DNA from: JBJXHG01 sp046160865
GTDB taxonomy: Bacteria > Planctomycetota > UBA1135 > GCA-002686595
Reading direction: 5' to 3'
Length of the DNA: 64,000 nucleotides
NCBI GenBank assembly: GCA_046160865.1
Contig: JBJXHG010000164.1
Span: 62,001 to 126,000, forward strand
Shown here: positions 53,431-62,889 of the stretch, in pieces
Layout of the letters: every line of letters starts with the position of its first letter
Position numbering within the stretch: the stretch's first letter is position 1
Position numbers and translations under genes: made by a program
Notes under the pieces: generated by a model
What the model was told of the DNA's origin: nothing
The model's input: only the letters and a program-made list of their open reading frames with translations
Database searches by the model: none

Positions 53431-54939
53431 TCAAACGGTTGCGCGGCGGCGCCAGGCGAAGAACGCATATAGCCCGATTCCGATGACGAGCCAGATGCCG
53501 AAGCGCTGCCACGCCATCGCGGGCAGGCCGAACATCGTGTAGATGCAGGCACCGGCGCCGAGCGGCGCCACGAGCCACACGGCGGGGACTCGGAACGGTC
53601 GCGGCGCGTCGGGACGCTTCACGCGCAAGATCAGCACGCCGACGCACACGATCAGGAACGCGAACAAGGTCCCGATGTTCGTGAGGTCGTACGTCGCGTC
53701 GTCGTCCATGAACGCGGCGCCCGTCGCCACGACGAGTCCCGTGGCGATCGTGGTCACGTGCGGCGTCTTGTAGACGGGGTGCACCTTCGCGAACACCTTC
53801 GGCAGGAGCCCGTCGCGCGACATCGCGAAGAAGATGCGCGGCTGACCGAGCTGGAATACCAGCAAGACCGCGGCCATCGAGATCACCGCGCCGACGGACA
53901 GGACGAACTGGACCCATGGCAAGCCCGCGCCTTCGAGCGCGCGTGCGAGCGGATCCGAGCCCGATGCGAGCTGCTCGTACGGAACGAGCCCGGTCGCCAC
54001 GAGCCCGACGAGCATGTAGATCACGGTGCAGACCCCGAGCGCGACGAGGATTGCGATCGGCATGTCGCGCTGCGGATTCTTCGTCTCCTCGGCGGCCGTC
54101 GAGATCGCGTCGAAGCCGATGTACGCGAAGAACACGATCGCGGCGCCTTGGTGGATGCCCTTCCAACCGTTCGGCGCAAACGGGTGCCAGTTCTCCGGGT
54201 TCACGTGGAACGCGCCCACGCCGAGGAACAGCGCCAGCACGAAGAGCTTCAGGTACACCATCCAGTTGTTCACGTTCGCGCTCTCGCGCACGCCGCGCAC
54301 GAGGATCCACGTGATGAACAGGACGATCGACACCGCGGGCAAGTTCATCAGCAGCGGCTTGCCGTAGAGCGACGGCGCCGACGCGATCGCGGCCTGCAGC
54401 TCGGCGATCTTGGCGGTGTTCGCCGACGCTTCGGCCGCACGCAACTGCTGCATCACGTCGCCGTAGCCGTGCACGAGCCAGTACGGGAACTGAATGTCCA
54501 TCGTGCGCAGGATCGAGTCCAAGTAACCCGACCACGCGATCGCGACCGCGACGTTGCCGACGGCGTACTCGAGGATCAGGTCCCAACCGATGATCCACGC
54601 GATGAACTCGCCGAACGTCGCGAACGCGTACGTGTACGCGCTGCCGGCGACCGGGATCATCGAAGTCAGCTCCGCGTAGCACAGTCCTGCGAGCGCGCAC
54701 ACGGCACCGAGGAGCAGGAACGACAAGACGAGCGCCGGCCCCGCGCCCGCGCGCACGCCCGCTTCACCCGCCGCGGCCGTGCCGAGCGTCGAGAAGATGC
54801 CGGCGCCGATCACCGCGCCGATGCCGAGGAAGATCAAGTCCTTCGCGCCGAGGACGCGCGGCAAGCGGTTCTCGGAGTTCTCCGCGCTCTGCCGGAGCTC
54901 GTCGATGCTCTTCGTTCGGAACGGGCGCCAGGAGCTCAT
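53431..54939 (-). CDS. APC-superfamily amino acid permease (CAT-like)
   Basis: A protein of 502 residues from the ATG at 54939; an in-frame start at 54972 would add 11 residues. About 12-14 helices. First-helix substrate motif 'GAVIGAGIFSTLG', helix 3 'YAELTSMIPVAGSAYTYAFA', and later 'FFAYIGFDAISTAAEETKNP', 'LGQPRIFFAMSRDGLLPKVF', the signature of cationic-amino-acid-transporter-like permeases (YfnA type). A ~100-residue insert with short helices follows helix 4. Operon with the zincin, suggesting peptide breakdown linked to uptake. Confidence 0.92.
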   Translation of the reverse strand: MSSWRPFRTKSIDELRQSAENSENRLPRVLGAKDLIFLGIGAVIGAGIFSTLGTAAAGEAGVRAGAGPALVLSFLLLGAVCALAGLCYAELTSMIPVAGSAYTYAFATFGEFIAWIIGWDLILEYAVGNVAVAIAWSGYLDSILRTMDIQFPYWLVHGYGDVMQQLRAAEASANTAKIAELQAAIASAPSLYGKPLLMNLPAVSIVLFITWILVRGVRESANVNNWMVYLKLFVLALFLGVGAFHVNPENWHPFAPNGWKGIHQGAAIVFFAYIGFDAISTAAEETKNPQRDMPIAILVALGVCTVIYMLVGLVATGLVPYEQLASGSDPLARALEGAGLPWVQFVLSVGAVISMAAVLLVFQLGQPRIFFAMSRDGLLPKVFAKVHPVYKTPHVTTIATGLVVATGAAFMDDDATYDLTNIGTLFAFLIVCVGVLILRVKRPDAPRPFRVPAVWLVAPLGAGACIYTMFGLPAMAWQRFGIWLVIGIGLYAFFAWRRRATV

Positions 54940-55076
54940 GATCGCGGCGCGAGAAGGATTCCCGCCGCGCACGAACGGAACAAGCCCGCAGCGTGGAATT
55001 TCACGTTGCTTGCATTCGTGGCGCGGCGCGGGCGACGTGGTAGCGCATTCGGAAAGGCGCTCTTACGATCCGCGGC

Positions 55077-56264
55077 ATGACGTCGTCTCCGGCCCAGAAG
55101 AAAGAAGCGGCGGGCAAGCCGGCGGGCAAGTCCGCCGCCGAGCTCGCGCCGATCCAACCCGTCGATCTCGCCGCCGAGCGCGCCGCGGTCGGTCCCGTGC
55201 TCGAGGACGCGGTGCTCGCGGTGCTGCGCAGCGGTCAGTACGTGCTCGGTCCGGAAGTCGAGCGCTTCGAGCGGGACTTCGCGCAGCTGTGCGGCGTTCC
55301 GCACGGCATCGCGGTATCGAACGGCACCGACGCGCTCGTGGTCGCGCTCAAGGCGCTCGGAGTCGAGCCCGGCGACCGCGTCGTCACGACGCCGTTCACG
55401 TTCTTCGCGAGCGCGGGCGCGATCGCGTGGATCGGCGCACAGCCGGCGCTCGCGGACGTCGAGCTCGACACCGCGCTCCTCGATCCGAAGAAGGCCGAGG
55501 CGGCGATCGACGCGCGCACGTCGTGCATCCTGCCCGTGCACCTGTACGGACAGATGGTCGACATGCAAGCCTTCCGCGCGATCGCCGATCGCAAGCACGT
55601 GCGCCTGCTCGAGGACGCGGCGCAGTCGCACGGTGCCCGGCGTGACGGCCACGGCTGCGGTGAACTGGGCGACGCGGCCGCGTTCTCGTTCTATCCGACG
55701 AAGAACCTCGGCGCATGCGGCGAAGGCGGGCTCGTCGCCACGCGCGACGCGGACGTCGCCGCGCACGCGCGGCGCTTGCGCGATCACGGCAGCCCGGTGA
55801 AGTACCAGCACGCGGAGGTCGGCACGAACACGCGCATGCAAGGCATCCAGGGCGCGGTGTTGAACGCGAAGCTCCCCCACCTCGCGGCGTGGAACGAACG
55901 CCGCCGCGCGATCGCACGGCGCTACGAGCGCGCGTTCGCGGGCAGCGCGTGCGTCGTCCAGCTGCGCGTCGCTCCGGCCTCGGCGCACGTCTACCACCAG
56001 TTCACGGTCCGCATCTGCGGCGACGTCGCGCGCGACCGCGTGCTCGATCGGTTGCGCGAGCAGAAAATCTTCGCCGGGGTCCACTACCCGACGCCGGTGC
56101 ACCTGCAAGAAGCCGCGCGCGGCTGGGGCTACGGCCCGGGCGACTTCCCGAACGCCGAGCGGCTCGCGCGCGAGGTCCTGTGCCTGCCCGTGCACCCTTT
56201 CCTGTCCGATTCCGACGTCGACCGGGTTGCCGAAGCGGTGATCACGTCGAGCGAGCGCGGCTGA
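55077..56264 (+). CDS. DegT/DnrJ/EryC1-family sugar aminotransferase
   Basis: A protein of 395 residues. PLP fold type I: 'GTDALVVALKALGVEPGDRV', 'LPVHLYGQMVDMQAFRAIA', 'LLEDAAQSHGA', and the PLP-lysine in 'FSFYPTKNLGACGEGG', then 'NTRMQGIQGAVLNAKLPHL'. Such enzymes transfer an amino group to keto-sugar nucleotides for LPS, glycans or antibiotics. A ~20-residue Lys/Ala-rich N-terminal tail precedes the domain. No other sugar-nucleotide genes adjoin it; manC is 19 kb away. Confidence 0.92.
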   Translation: MTSSPAQKKEAAGKPAGKSAAELAPIQPVDLAAERAAVGPVLEDAVLAVLRSGQYVLGPEVERFERDFAQLCGVPHGIAVSNGTDALVVALKALGVEPGDRVVTTPFTFFASAGAIAWIGAQPALADVELDTALLDPKKAEAAIDARTSCILPVHLYGQMVDMQAFRAIADRKHVRLLEDAAQSHGARRDGHGCGELGDAAAFSFYPTKNLGACGEGGLVATRDADVAAHARRLRDHGSPVKYQHAEVGTNTRMQGIQGAVLNAKLPHLAAWNERRRAIARRYERAFAGSACVVQLRVAPASAHVYHQFTVRICGDVARDRVLDRLREQKIFAGVHYPTPVHLQEAARGWGYGPGDFPNAERLAREVLCLPVHPFLSDSDVDRVAEAVITSSERG

Positions 56265-56318
56265 ACGCCGTGCTCCGGCTCGCAAAAACCGCTGGGCGCG
56301 GCCGATAATCCCTGCTGC

Positions 56319-57191
56319 ATGCGCTTCTTCCAGGGCAGCCTCGCGGCACTCGTGCTCGTTCCGCTCACCGCTCCGGCGACGGAGCAAACCGGCACGCCGG
56401 CGCCCGACCGGACCGCGCGGCGGCGCGCGCTGCAGCAGGAGCAAGCCGTCGACCCGTTGCCCGAGGAGTATTTCGAGGCCGCCGACCTGAACAAGAACGG
56501 GTGGATCGGCTTCAAGGAAGCCGAAGAGACGATGAAGCTCGACCGCGAGCAATTCGACGTGTTCGACAAGGACGACGATGGACGCGTCGATCTCACGGAG
56601 TTCAAGGCGCGCTACCTCGAGTACAAGCGGCACGGCGGCGCGTTCCCCGCTCCCGGCCTCGATCCCACGCCCGTCGTTCGTCGCATTCCGCGTCGCACGG
56701 GCGCCGAACTCGGCCGCGTGTACGACAAGAGCGCAGACGACGCGATCGATGCCGCGGAACTCGCGCTCGTGCTCGCCGACTACGGGGTGCGCGGCCTGTC
56801 TCCCGAGGTCGCGATGAAGAAGCTCGACCTCGACGGCTCGGGCAAGCTCGACGAGAACGAGATCTACCGCGTGATCGAGATCGTCGATCCGGCGCAGTCC
56901 GACACGCGCCGGTCGAGCACCATCGACGAGTTGTTCGGTCGCGTCATCGCACGCATTTCGCGCGACGAAGCCACGTTCCTTCCGCCCTTGATCCCGGGTC
57001 CCGTGTCGCCGTTCCGTCGGCTCGACTTCGACGACGACGGCTCGATCCGCGCCGAGGACTTGATCGAGCTCTCGCGCCCGGCTTCCCTGCCGGTGCGTGT
57101 GCACGCGCTGATCGCCGCGCTCGACAAGGACGGCGACGGCGGGCTTTCGCCGGCGGAATACTGGGCGTCGATGGGCGCCGCGCGCCGCTGA
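56319..57191 (+). CDS. Exported EF-hand protein
   Basis: A protein of 290 residues with a signal peptide ('GSLAALVLVPLTAPATEQTG'). Five EF-hand-type loops: 'DLNKNGWIGFKE', 'DKDDDGRVDLTE', 'DLDGSGKLDENE', 'DFDDDGSIRAED' and 'DKDGDGGLSPAE'. All keep the D-x-D-x-D/N-G start. Predicted extracytoplasmic calcium binder; target unknown. Confidence 0.88.
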   Translation: MRFFQGSLAALVLVPLTAPATEQTGTPAPDRTARRRALQQEQAVDPLPEEYFEAADLNKNGWIGFKEAEETMKLDREQFDVFDKDDDGRVDLTEFKARYLEYKRHGGAFPAPGLDPTPVVRRIPRRTGAELGRVYDKSADDAIDAAELALVLADYGVRGLSPEVAMKKLDLDGSGKLDENEIYRVIEIVDPAQSDTRRSSTIDELFGRVIARISRDEATFLPPLIPGPVSPFRRLDFDDDGSIRAEDLIELSRPASLPVRVHALIAALDKDGDGGLSPAEYWASMGAARR

Positions 57192-57494
57192 TCTCCCCCA
57201 CGCGCGGCACACCGCGCCCCGTCAGCCTCGCGAACGCGCGTCTCGCGCCGGACTATCTGCCCGTGGTGAGAATTGTGCGCGGGATGAATTTCGCAGAGAA
57301 AGCGCGAGAGCAATCAAGTGCGCGCTGCGCGCGCTTCCGCGCAGGGTGAACGAGCACTCAACACGCGCCTATTGCCAAAAAAGCGCCACTCAGCCGTCAC
57401 CCACGCGCGCCTCCGTCGATCGTTCCATCGAACCGAGTCCTCTACTCGACCGCAGCAGAGCGGCCGACTCGAGGACGCAACGAGGAGACGGAAC
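57192..57494. other. Intergenic region before the Cys-rich gene
   Basis: 303 bp with no supported gene. GTGGTGAGAATTGTGCGCGG near 57261 resembles the right end of the long palindromic element, but no left arm is present. A GC palindrome (GTGCGCGCTGCGCGCGCTTC) lies near 57320. Confidence 0.35.
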
Positions 57495-57788
57495 ATGTGG
57501 ATTCGAAGCGTGGCAATCGTCGCGGCGCTTGGCGCCGCCGCTCCCAAGGCAACCGTGCCCACGGCGACGGCGCTCGAAAGCGAGCCGGCACGTTCGGGTT
57601 GGGGCTGCGAGGGTCTCGGGATGGTGTCGTGCTACCGGTGCTGTTACACCCAAGGCAACGAGGTTTACGGCGCCTGCATTCAAAGCGGCTATCCATCGTC
57701 GTTCTGCCTGGACGAGCGCATGTCGGCCGTTCGCGAGTGCAAGTCCGCCGCGTGCAAGGTCAAGCCGAACACACCGTTCGGCCACTGA
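57495..57788 (+). CDS. Small secreted 8-cysteine protein
   Basis: A protein of 97 residues from the ATG at 57495, with GAGGAG eight bases upstream. Signal peptide ~1-28 ('VAIVAALGAAAPKATVP'). The mature ~65 residues carry eight cysteines: G-C-E, S-C-Y, R-C-C-Y, A-C-I, F-C-L, E-C-K, A-C-K, enough for four disulfides. No family recognised. Secreted disulfide-rich peptide; could be a small structural protein, an inhibitor or an effector. It lies between the EF-hand and HEAT-repeat genes. Confidence 0.72.
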   Translation: MWIRSVAIVAALGAAAPKATVPTATALESEPARSGWGCEGLGMVSCYRCCYTQGNEVYGACIQSGYPSSFCLDERMSAVRECKSAACKVKPNTPFGH

Positions 57789-57825
57789 CGCGCGTGCATC
57801 CTTCCCGATGCTGTTCGCTGCGAGC

Positions 57826-59400
57826 ATGAAGAATCAACGACGACGAACTGTGGTGCTGGTGTCGCTTCTTTTCGTGCTCGCAGCGCTGATCGCAGTGCCG
57901 TTGCTGCGCGGACGCCCGACCGGCGATGTGCGTGGCGACTCGTCCGCGAGCCCCCCGAGCCATGAGAGCGAGGGTCTCGACAGTGCGAGCGCGTCCGACC
58001 GCGATTCACGCATGCGAGCCGACGCCGCCGGGGCGCAGCCAGTGATCGCCGCCGCACCGTCTGAATCTTCGGGCGACGCTGCGCCCGACAGCGCACTCGA
58101 CGTGTTGGAGAAGTTGCTCGCGCGCTTGCGCGAGCTCGACCGGACGGAGAGTCCGCTCGACTTCGGCTCCGCCGCGTCGGACGTCGCATTCGAAATCGCG
58201 GCTCTGGCGCGCGCACGCACGGAAAACGACCCCACGCAAAACGTCATCGAAGCGCGGCTGTCGGACCAGATCGCCGACTCCCGGGACACGCCGCGCATGC
58301 GCGCTGCCGTGGTGCTCGCGTGCGGGCTGTCCCAACGACCGCACTTCGAGCCGCTGCTCCTCGGCTTCGTCGCGGATCCTGCTGCCGACGGCTTGCTACG
58401 GAAAGGTGCGCTGCTCGGGATGAGCGAAGTCGGCGGCGAGAATTCCGTGCGGAGCTACGCGGTCCAGGACTGGGTGCGCTTCCGGAATCAGCGCTGGCCG
58501 ATCGCAGGCTTGTTCCCACTCGACTTCGCGTTCGCGCCTGCACGCGCCGGACGACTCGCGGCGCTCTCGCAAGCGGTCCAGAGCGACGAGCCCGTGGAGC
58601 TGCGCGAGCTCGCCGTCCTCGTCATGGGGCAATGGGTGGATCGCGACGCGTTCGTGCGCGAGCTGCTGCTCTCCATGCTGACGTCGAACGATCCCGCGGC
58701 ACTCGGTGGGCCGTGGAAGACGGCGCTATTCGTGCTCGCGCACGCGAGCGATCCTGCCATCGTCGAGAACCTGATCGATTTCGCCAGCGCGTCGTCCGCG
58801 CAGCCTGTGCAGGAGATCGTGCGCATGGCGATCCTCGATACGCTCGCTCGATTCGGCCGCACCGAACGCGCGTTGGCGCTCGTGTGGTCCGCGATCGGCG
58901 ATCCGAGCTTGAGCGGCATCGACCGCGGACTGTTCCTGTTCTCGGTGAGCGAACGCCTCGCGGAGCCGCGGGACGACAGCGACACGGCTCGGACCACCGC
59001 GTTCGTGGACCTCGCCGCTCAGGTCGCATTGACCGATCCCGATCCCGCGGCGAGGACCGCGGCGATGGCGGCGCTGACTCCGTTCCCGGGCGAACAGTCC
59101 GCGTCCGTCGTCGAGCATGTCTTGCTCAACGATCGCGACGCGGAGGTACGCATGGACGCGGCGACGATCCTGCAGAACGCGACGGCCGACCGCGCAGCGT
59201 CGACCGCCGTGCTGAAGAAGGCTTTCGACGCGGAAGGCGACGAGCAAGTGCGCGAGCAACTCCTGACGTCGCTGATCGTGCTCGGCGATGCCACGCTGAA
59301 GGAATGGTTGACGCGCGTGTCGCAAGATCATCCGAGCGACGCGCTCGGCGAGAGCGCGCGACGCGGCCTGCAGGAGCTCGCGCAGCGCAACCCGCGCTGA
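57826..59400 (+). CDS. Membrane-anchored HEAT-repeat protein
   Basis: A protein of 524 residues from the ATG at 57826 (an ATG at 57808 adds six residues). One N-terminal helix ('TVVLVSLLFVLAALIAVPLL') is followed by a ~60-residue low-complexity Ser/Asp linker and helical repeats, e.g. 'LRELAVLVMGQWVDRDAF', 'DPDPAARTAAMAALTPFPG' and 'DRDAEVRMDAATILQNAT', with the paired-helix D-x-x-x-x-V-R-x-x-A pattern of HEAT repeats. Probably a periplasmic scaffold. Confidence 0.75.
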   Translation: MKNQRRRTVVLVSLLFVLAALIAVPLLRGRPTGDVRGDSSASPPSHESEGLDSASASDRDSRMRADAAGAQPVIAAAPSESSGDAAPDSALDVLEKLLARLRELDRTESPLDFGSAASDVAFEIAALARARTENDPTQNVIEARLSDQIADSRDTPRMRAAVVLACGLSQRPHFEPLLLGFVADPAADGLLRKGALLGMSEVGGENSVRSYAVQDWVRFRNQRWPIAGLFPLDFAFAPARAGRLAALSQAVQSDEPVELRELAVLVMGQWVDRDAFVRELLLSMLTSNDPAALGGPWKTALFVLAHASDPAIVENLIDFASASSAQPVQEIVRMAILDTLARFGRTERALALVWSAIGDPSLSGIDRGLFLFSVSERLAEPRDDSDTARTTAFVDLAAQVALTDPDPAARTAAMAALTPFPGEQSASVVEHVLLNDRDAEVRMDAATILQNATADRAASTAVLKKAFDAEGDEQVREQLLTSLIVLGDATLKEWLTRVSQDHPSDALGESARRGLQELAQRNPR

Positions 59401-59563
59401 ATAGAGCGCGACAGCCGTCCGCTCCAGTCGGCCCTGTTCGTCGAGCGACGCGGCGCCGCAGCTCCCGGCCGAGGGTCTTCGGGCGTGCTACACGGGCCGT
59501 TCGCCGCTGGCAGCGAGCGGCCGGTCCCGGATACTACCGGCGCCGATCGAGCCGGCGGCGAGC

Positions 59564-61762
59564 ATGACGAAGCGAACTCTGGGACTGTGCGTACTGGCGC
59601 TGGGCGCAGTCGTCACGCTCGTCGCGATCCTGGCTCGCGCGCCACGCTCCACACCGAGCCCTGCCCGCGGGCCGATCGACGAAGCACCCGTCGCGAGCGA
59701 GCGCGCGACGCTGGCAGAGCCGGAGGCATCGCGGCGAGGCGACGTCGACGCGCGCGTCGTGGCGACGACATCGCCGCCATTCGAATTCTCGTCCGCAACC
59801 GGCGCGCTCGGCGCCCGCGTGGTATCGAGCATCGACGGCGAGCCGCTCGCACACGCGCGCCTCCAGCTCACTGCGAGTCGGCCGGCACCGGAGTCGGAAG
59901 CGCACGACGCACGCGAGGGCTTCGTTCGCTTCGCGTACACGGACGTCAGCGGCCGCGCCGAGTTCCCGCTCGAACCCGGCCTCTCCGGAGAGCTGTCGGT
60001 CGTCGAGCCGTGGACGGACGCGCCACTCGCGAGCCGTGCTGTCGAGCCGCTCATGCCCGGCGAACGGCGCGAGCTCGTGTTCGAGCTCGACGAAGGCCGC
60101 ACGTTCGGACGGGTCGTGCGCTGCGACGGCGCGACGCCGGTCGCAGGTGCACGCGTGCGCGCGCTCACGACGAACGGCGAGCCACGCCGATTCGAGCAAG
60201 ATCCGCCGGAGTACGAGCTCGGTGCCACGGCCACCGATCTCGACGGACGGTTCGTGCTGCGCCATTCGATCGCGAGCGCACCGTTCTTGCGGATCGAAGC
60301 GGCCGGGCTCGGAAGCGTGCGTGCCACGCTCTCGCGCTCGCGCGGCACGGACTCCATGCCACTCGCGTTCTGCCTCGACGCCACGGCGACCTTGCGCGCG
60401 CGCGCCGTCGACACGCACGGCATGCCGCTCGTCGCACGGATCGAGGCGGTCGCGCAGAGCTCGCGAGCTCAGTCGCGACTGGAGCTCGCCTCCGAGCCGG
60501 ACCTCGTCGACTCGCTCACGTGCCAGACGAACGCCGACGGCACGTGCGAACTCACCGGTATGCCTGCGAACTTGCTCGTGCGCGTGCGCGCTTCGTGGCG
60601 AGGCGAGGCCTCGCGCTCGGCCGACCGCTATCTCGCGCTGAAGCCGGGTGAGGTGCGCGAGCTGCGCTGGACGTTCGGCTCCGGCTGCCACATCGAAGGG
60701 CGCGTGCTCGACGCCGACGGACTACCGATCGAGTCGCGCGCCGTGATCCTGCAGCCGCGCGCGTCCCAGCACGCACACGTGCTGCACGGCAACTTCGGTA
60801 CGGGCACGCTGGCCTCCACGGATGCCGATGGACGCTTCGCGTTCGAGCAGATCCCCGCCGGAGCGTGGTGGATCGGCGTCGCGCCGACGCGCGGGGCGGA
60901 GGAAATGATCGCACTGCCCGAGCCGATCGACGTCGCGCTGGACGATCGCACGCGCTCGGTGGACTTGCGTCTCGAGCGCGGCTTCTTCATCTCGGGGCGC
61001 GTGCTCGATCCATTCGGCGAGCCCGTGGACCAGCGCATGATCGAGGCGGATTCGGAGTCGGGTCGCTGCTCGGCCATCGCGCGATCGGACGAGCAAGGCA
61101 ACTGGCGCGTCGGCCCGCTGCTCGCAGGCCGCTACCGGCTGAGCAGCGTCCGCCGCTGGCCATCCATGGGCGAGCGCGACGACCGTTCGACCGAGAAGTC
61201 GTTCGCGGCGGCGGAACCGATCACGATCTCGGCCGGAACGAGTGACGTCGTGCTGCGCCTGCGCACGCCCGGACGCATTCTCGGCGACGTGAGCGACGCG
61301 CGGACGGGTGTGGCGTGCGACGCGAGCGTCATGATCGTCGGACCGAACGCGAGCTCGACGGAGCGCGTCACGACTCGGGAGGGTCGATTCGAGATCCCTC
61401 TGCTCGCGCCCGGCGTGTACGACATCGTGGCGTCGACGGCGGACATGCGCACGGGCCGCGTGAGCGCCGTGCGCGTGACCGAGGGCGATGCTCCGCCCGA
61501 GATCTCGATCGAGGTCGAGCCCGGCGCCGTACTGCGCGTGCACTCCGAAGCGCCGCGCGAAGGCGGTTGGTGCACGGTGCTGCGCGGGAACGAGATCGTC
61601 GCATCGGGGGAATTGCCCGCGAATCAGGAGTACGTGTGCATCGTGCCGCCAGGAACGCTGACCGTGCGTCTCGAAGACGCGAGCGAACCGAAACCGCTCG
61701 AGCAGAGCCTCGACGTGCGCGCCGGCGCGCAGGCCTTCGTCCACTTCAGCGCTGAGCGGTGA
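59564..61762 (+). CDS. Exported protein with carboxypeptidase-regulatory-like (CarboxypepD_reg) domains
   Basis: A protein of 732 residues with an N-terminal membrane helix or signal ('LGLCVLALGAVVTLVAILA'). Repeated beta-sandwich modules show the pattern G-x-V-x-D-x-x-G-x-P...T-D-x-x-G-x-F, for example 'GRVVRCDGATPVAGARV' with 'ATDLDGRFVLRHS', 'GRVLDADGLPIESRAV' with 'STDADGRFAFEQIPAG', and 'GRVLDPFGEPVDQR' with 'RSDEQGNWRVGPLLAGRYR'. About five to six modules. Structural or adhesion-type envelope protein; the ligand is unknown. Confidence 0.8.
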   Translation: MTKRTLGLCVLALGAVVTLVAILARAPRSTPSPARGPIDEAPVASERATLAEPEASRRGDVDARVVATTSPPFEFSSATGALGARVVSSIDGEPLAHARLQLTASRPAPESEAHDAREGFVRFAYTDVSGRAEFPLEPGLSGELSVVEPWTDAPLASRAVEPLMPGERRELVFELDEGRTFGRVVRCDGATPVAGARVRALTTNGEPRRFEQDPPEYELGATATDLDGRFVLRHSIASAPFLRIEAAGLGSVRATLSRSRGTDSMPLAFCLDATATLRARAVDTHGMPLVARIEAVAQSSRAQSRLELASEPDLVDSLTCQTNADGTCELTGMPANLLVRVRASWRGEASRSADRYLALKPGEVRELRWTFGSGCHIEGRVLDADGLPIESRAVILQPRASQHAHVLHGNFGTGTLASTDADGRFAFEQIPAGAWWIGVAPTRGAEEMIALPEPIDVALDDRTRSVDLRLERGFFISGRVLDPFGEPVDQRMIEADSESGRCSAIARSDEQGNWRVGPLLAGRYRLSSVRRWPSMGERDDRSTEKSFAAAEPITISAGTSDVVLRLRTPGRILGDVSDARTGVACDASVMIVGPNASSTERVTTREGRFEIPLLAPGVYDIVASTADMRTGRVSAVRVTEGDAPPEISIEVEPGAVLRVHSEAPREGGWCTVLRGNEIVASGELPANQEYVCIVPPGTLTVRLEDASEPKPLEQSLDVRAGAQAFVHFSAER

Positions 61763-61776
61763 GCGCGACGCTCTCA
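61760..61776. repeat. Palindrome containing both stops of convergent genes
   Basis: TGAGCGCGACGCTCTCA. The first TGA ends the plus-strand gene and the final TCA is the stop of the minus-strand gene. It is almost self-complementary (TGAG-C-GCG-AC-GC-T-CTCA). Confidence 0.5.
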
Positions 61777-62889
61777 GCTCGCGTGCAGCGCGACGAGCTT
61801 CTCGACGCGCGGACCACGCTCGCGATCGCTGACGGCGAACTCGGCTTCGCCGCGCAACGTCACGCCGGCGAACGATCCGTCGAGGCCGAGCACGTAGAAA
61901 TGGAGCCCGAACGCGGGCAGCCCATGCTCGTCGACGAGATCGGGTTGATAGCGCGCTTGCCGTTGCGTTTGCCGCGTGACGCGACGCAGCACTTCGAGTC
62001 CGGCTTCGAGCGGCGGCAGGCCGCTGCGCAACAGCTCGACGATCGCGAAGCTGCCGTTCGCGAGCACGCACGCTTCGCCGCGGCCCGTCGCGCCCGCGCT
62101 GCCTGCTTCTTGATCGCAGTACAGCCCCGCGCCGACGATCGCCGAATCGCCGACGCGCCCGGAAATCTTCCAGGCCAGACCGGATGTCGTCGTCGTGCAC
62201 GCGATGGCGCCGCTCGGCGCGAGGGCCGAGCAGTGGATCGTGCCCGTTTGGCGGTGCGGATCGCGCACGCGCCGCGCGACCGCCGCGCTCGCCGGCGGCG
62301 GATACGAGAGCTTCGGCGGCGGCGGCAAGTGATCGTCGACGCGTTTCGGATCGTTCTTCCACTGCATCCACTTCGCGCGCGATGCGGGCGTCAGCAGGTC
62401 GACGTGCGCGTGGCCGTTCGCGCGCGCGAACTCGTACGCGTCGCGCCCGACGAGCAAGCAGTGGTCGGTGCGCTCGAGCACGAGCCGCGCGACCTCGGAC
62501 GGGTGCAGGATGTTCTCGATGCACGCGACCGCGCCCGACTTGTGCCGCGGTCCGTACATGCACGCCGCGTCGAGCTGCACGACACCTTGGTCGTTCGGCA
62601 AGCCGCCGAGGCCGACGCTGTCGTCGTTCGGATCGGCCTCGGCGACCTTCACGACGTCGATCGCGACATCGAGCGGATCCGCGCCGGTGAGCAACGCGTC
62701 GTAGTAGAGCTGCATGCCCGCGAGCGCGTTCCGGCTTCCGACGAGCACGGCCGCACCGCTGGCTCGGCGTGCGTCGCTCGTGCGCGCGCGCTCGGTCGCG
62801 CACGCGAACGCGGCCGGCACTGCCAGCGAAGCGCCGAGGAAAGCGCGGCGCGAGACATCGGATCGCAACGGAAGGATCGGCTTCGTCAT
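61774..62889 (-). CDS. N4-(beta-N-acetylglucosaminyl)-L-asparaginase-like Ntn hydrolase
   Basis: A protein of 371 residues from the ATG at 62889, overlapping the M28 stop (ATGA). A Tat-type leader 'SRRAFLGASLAVPAA' implies export in folded form. The glycosylasparaginase fold shows 'DDSVGLGGLPNDQGVVQLDA', 'HKSGAVACIENILHPSEVAR' and the autocleavage site at the threonine of 'QTGTIHCSAL', followed by 'TTTTSGLAWKISGRVGDSAI' and 'GAGATGxGE'-like 'GSAGATGRGEA'. Family members cleave the GlcNAc-Asn bond or isoaspartyl/asparagine amides. Confidence 0.9.
   Translation of the reverse strand: MTKPILPLRSDVSRRAFLGASLAVPAAFACATERARTSDARRASGAAVLVGSRNALAGMQLYYDALLTGADPLDVAIDVVKVAEADPNDDSVGLGGLPNDQGVVQLDAACMYGPRHKSGAVACIENILHPSEVARLVLERTDHCLLVGRDAYEFARANGHAHVDLLTPASRAKWMQWKNDPKRVDDHLPPPPKLSYPPPASAAVARRVRDPHRQTGTIHCSALAPSGAIACTTTTSGLAWKISGRVGDSAIVGAGLYCDQEAGSAGATGRGEACVLANGSFAIVELLRSGLPPLEAGLEVLRRVTRQTQRQARYQPDLVDEHGLPAFGLHFYVLGLDGSFAGVTLRGEAEFAVSDRERGPRVEKLVALHAS

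Noticed and set aside
57255..57285. GTGGTGAGAATTGTGCGCGG as a further copy of the long palindromic element
   Set aside because: Only one end resembles the element; no matching left arm within 200 bp.
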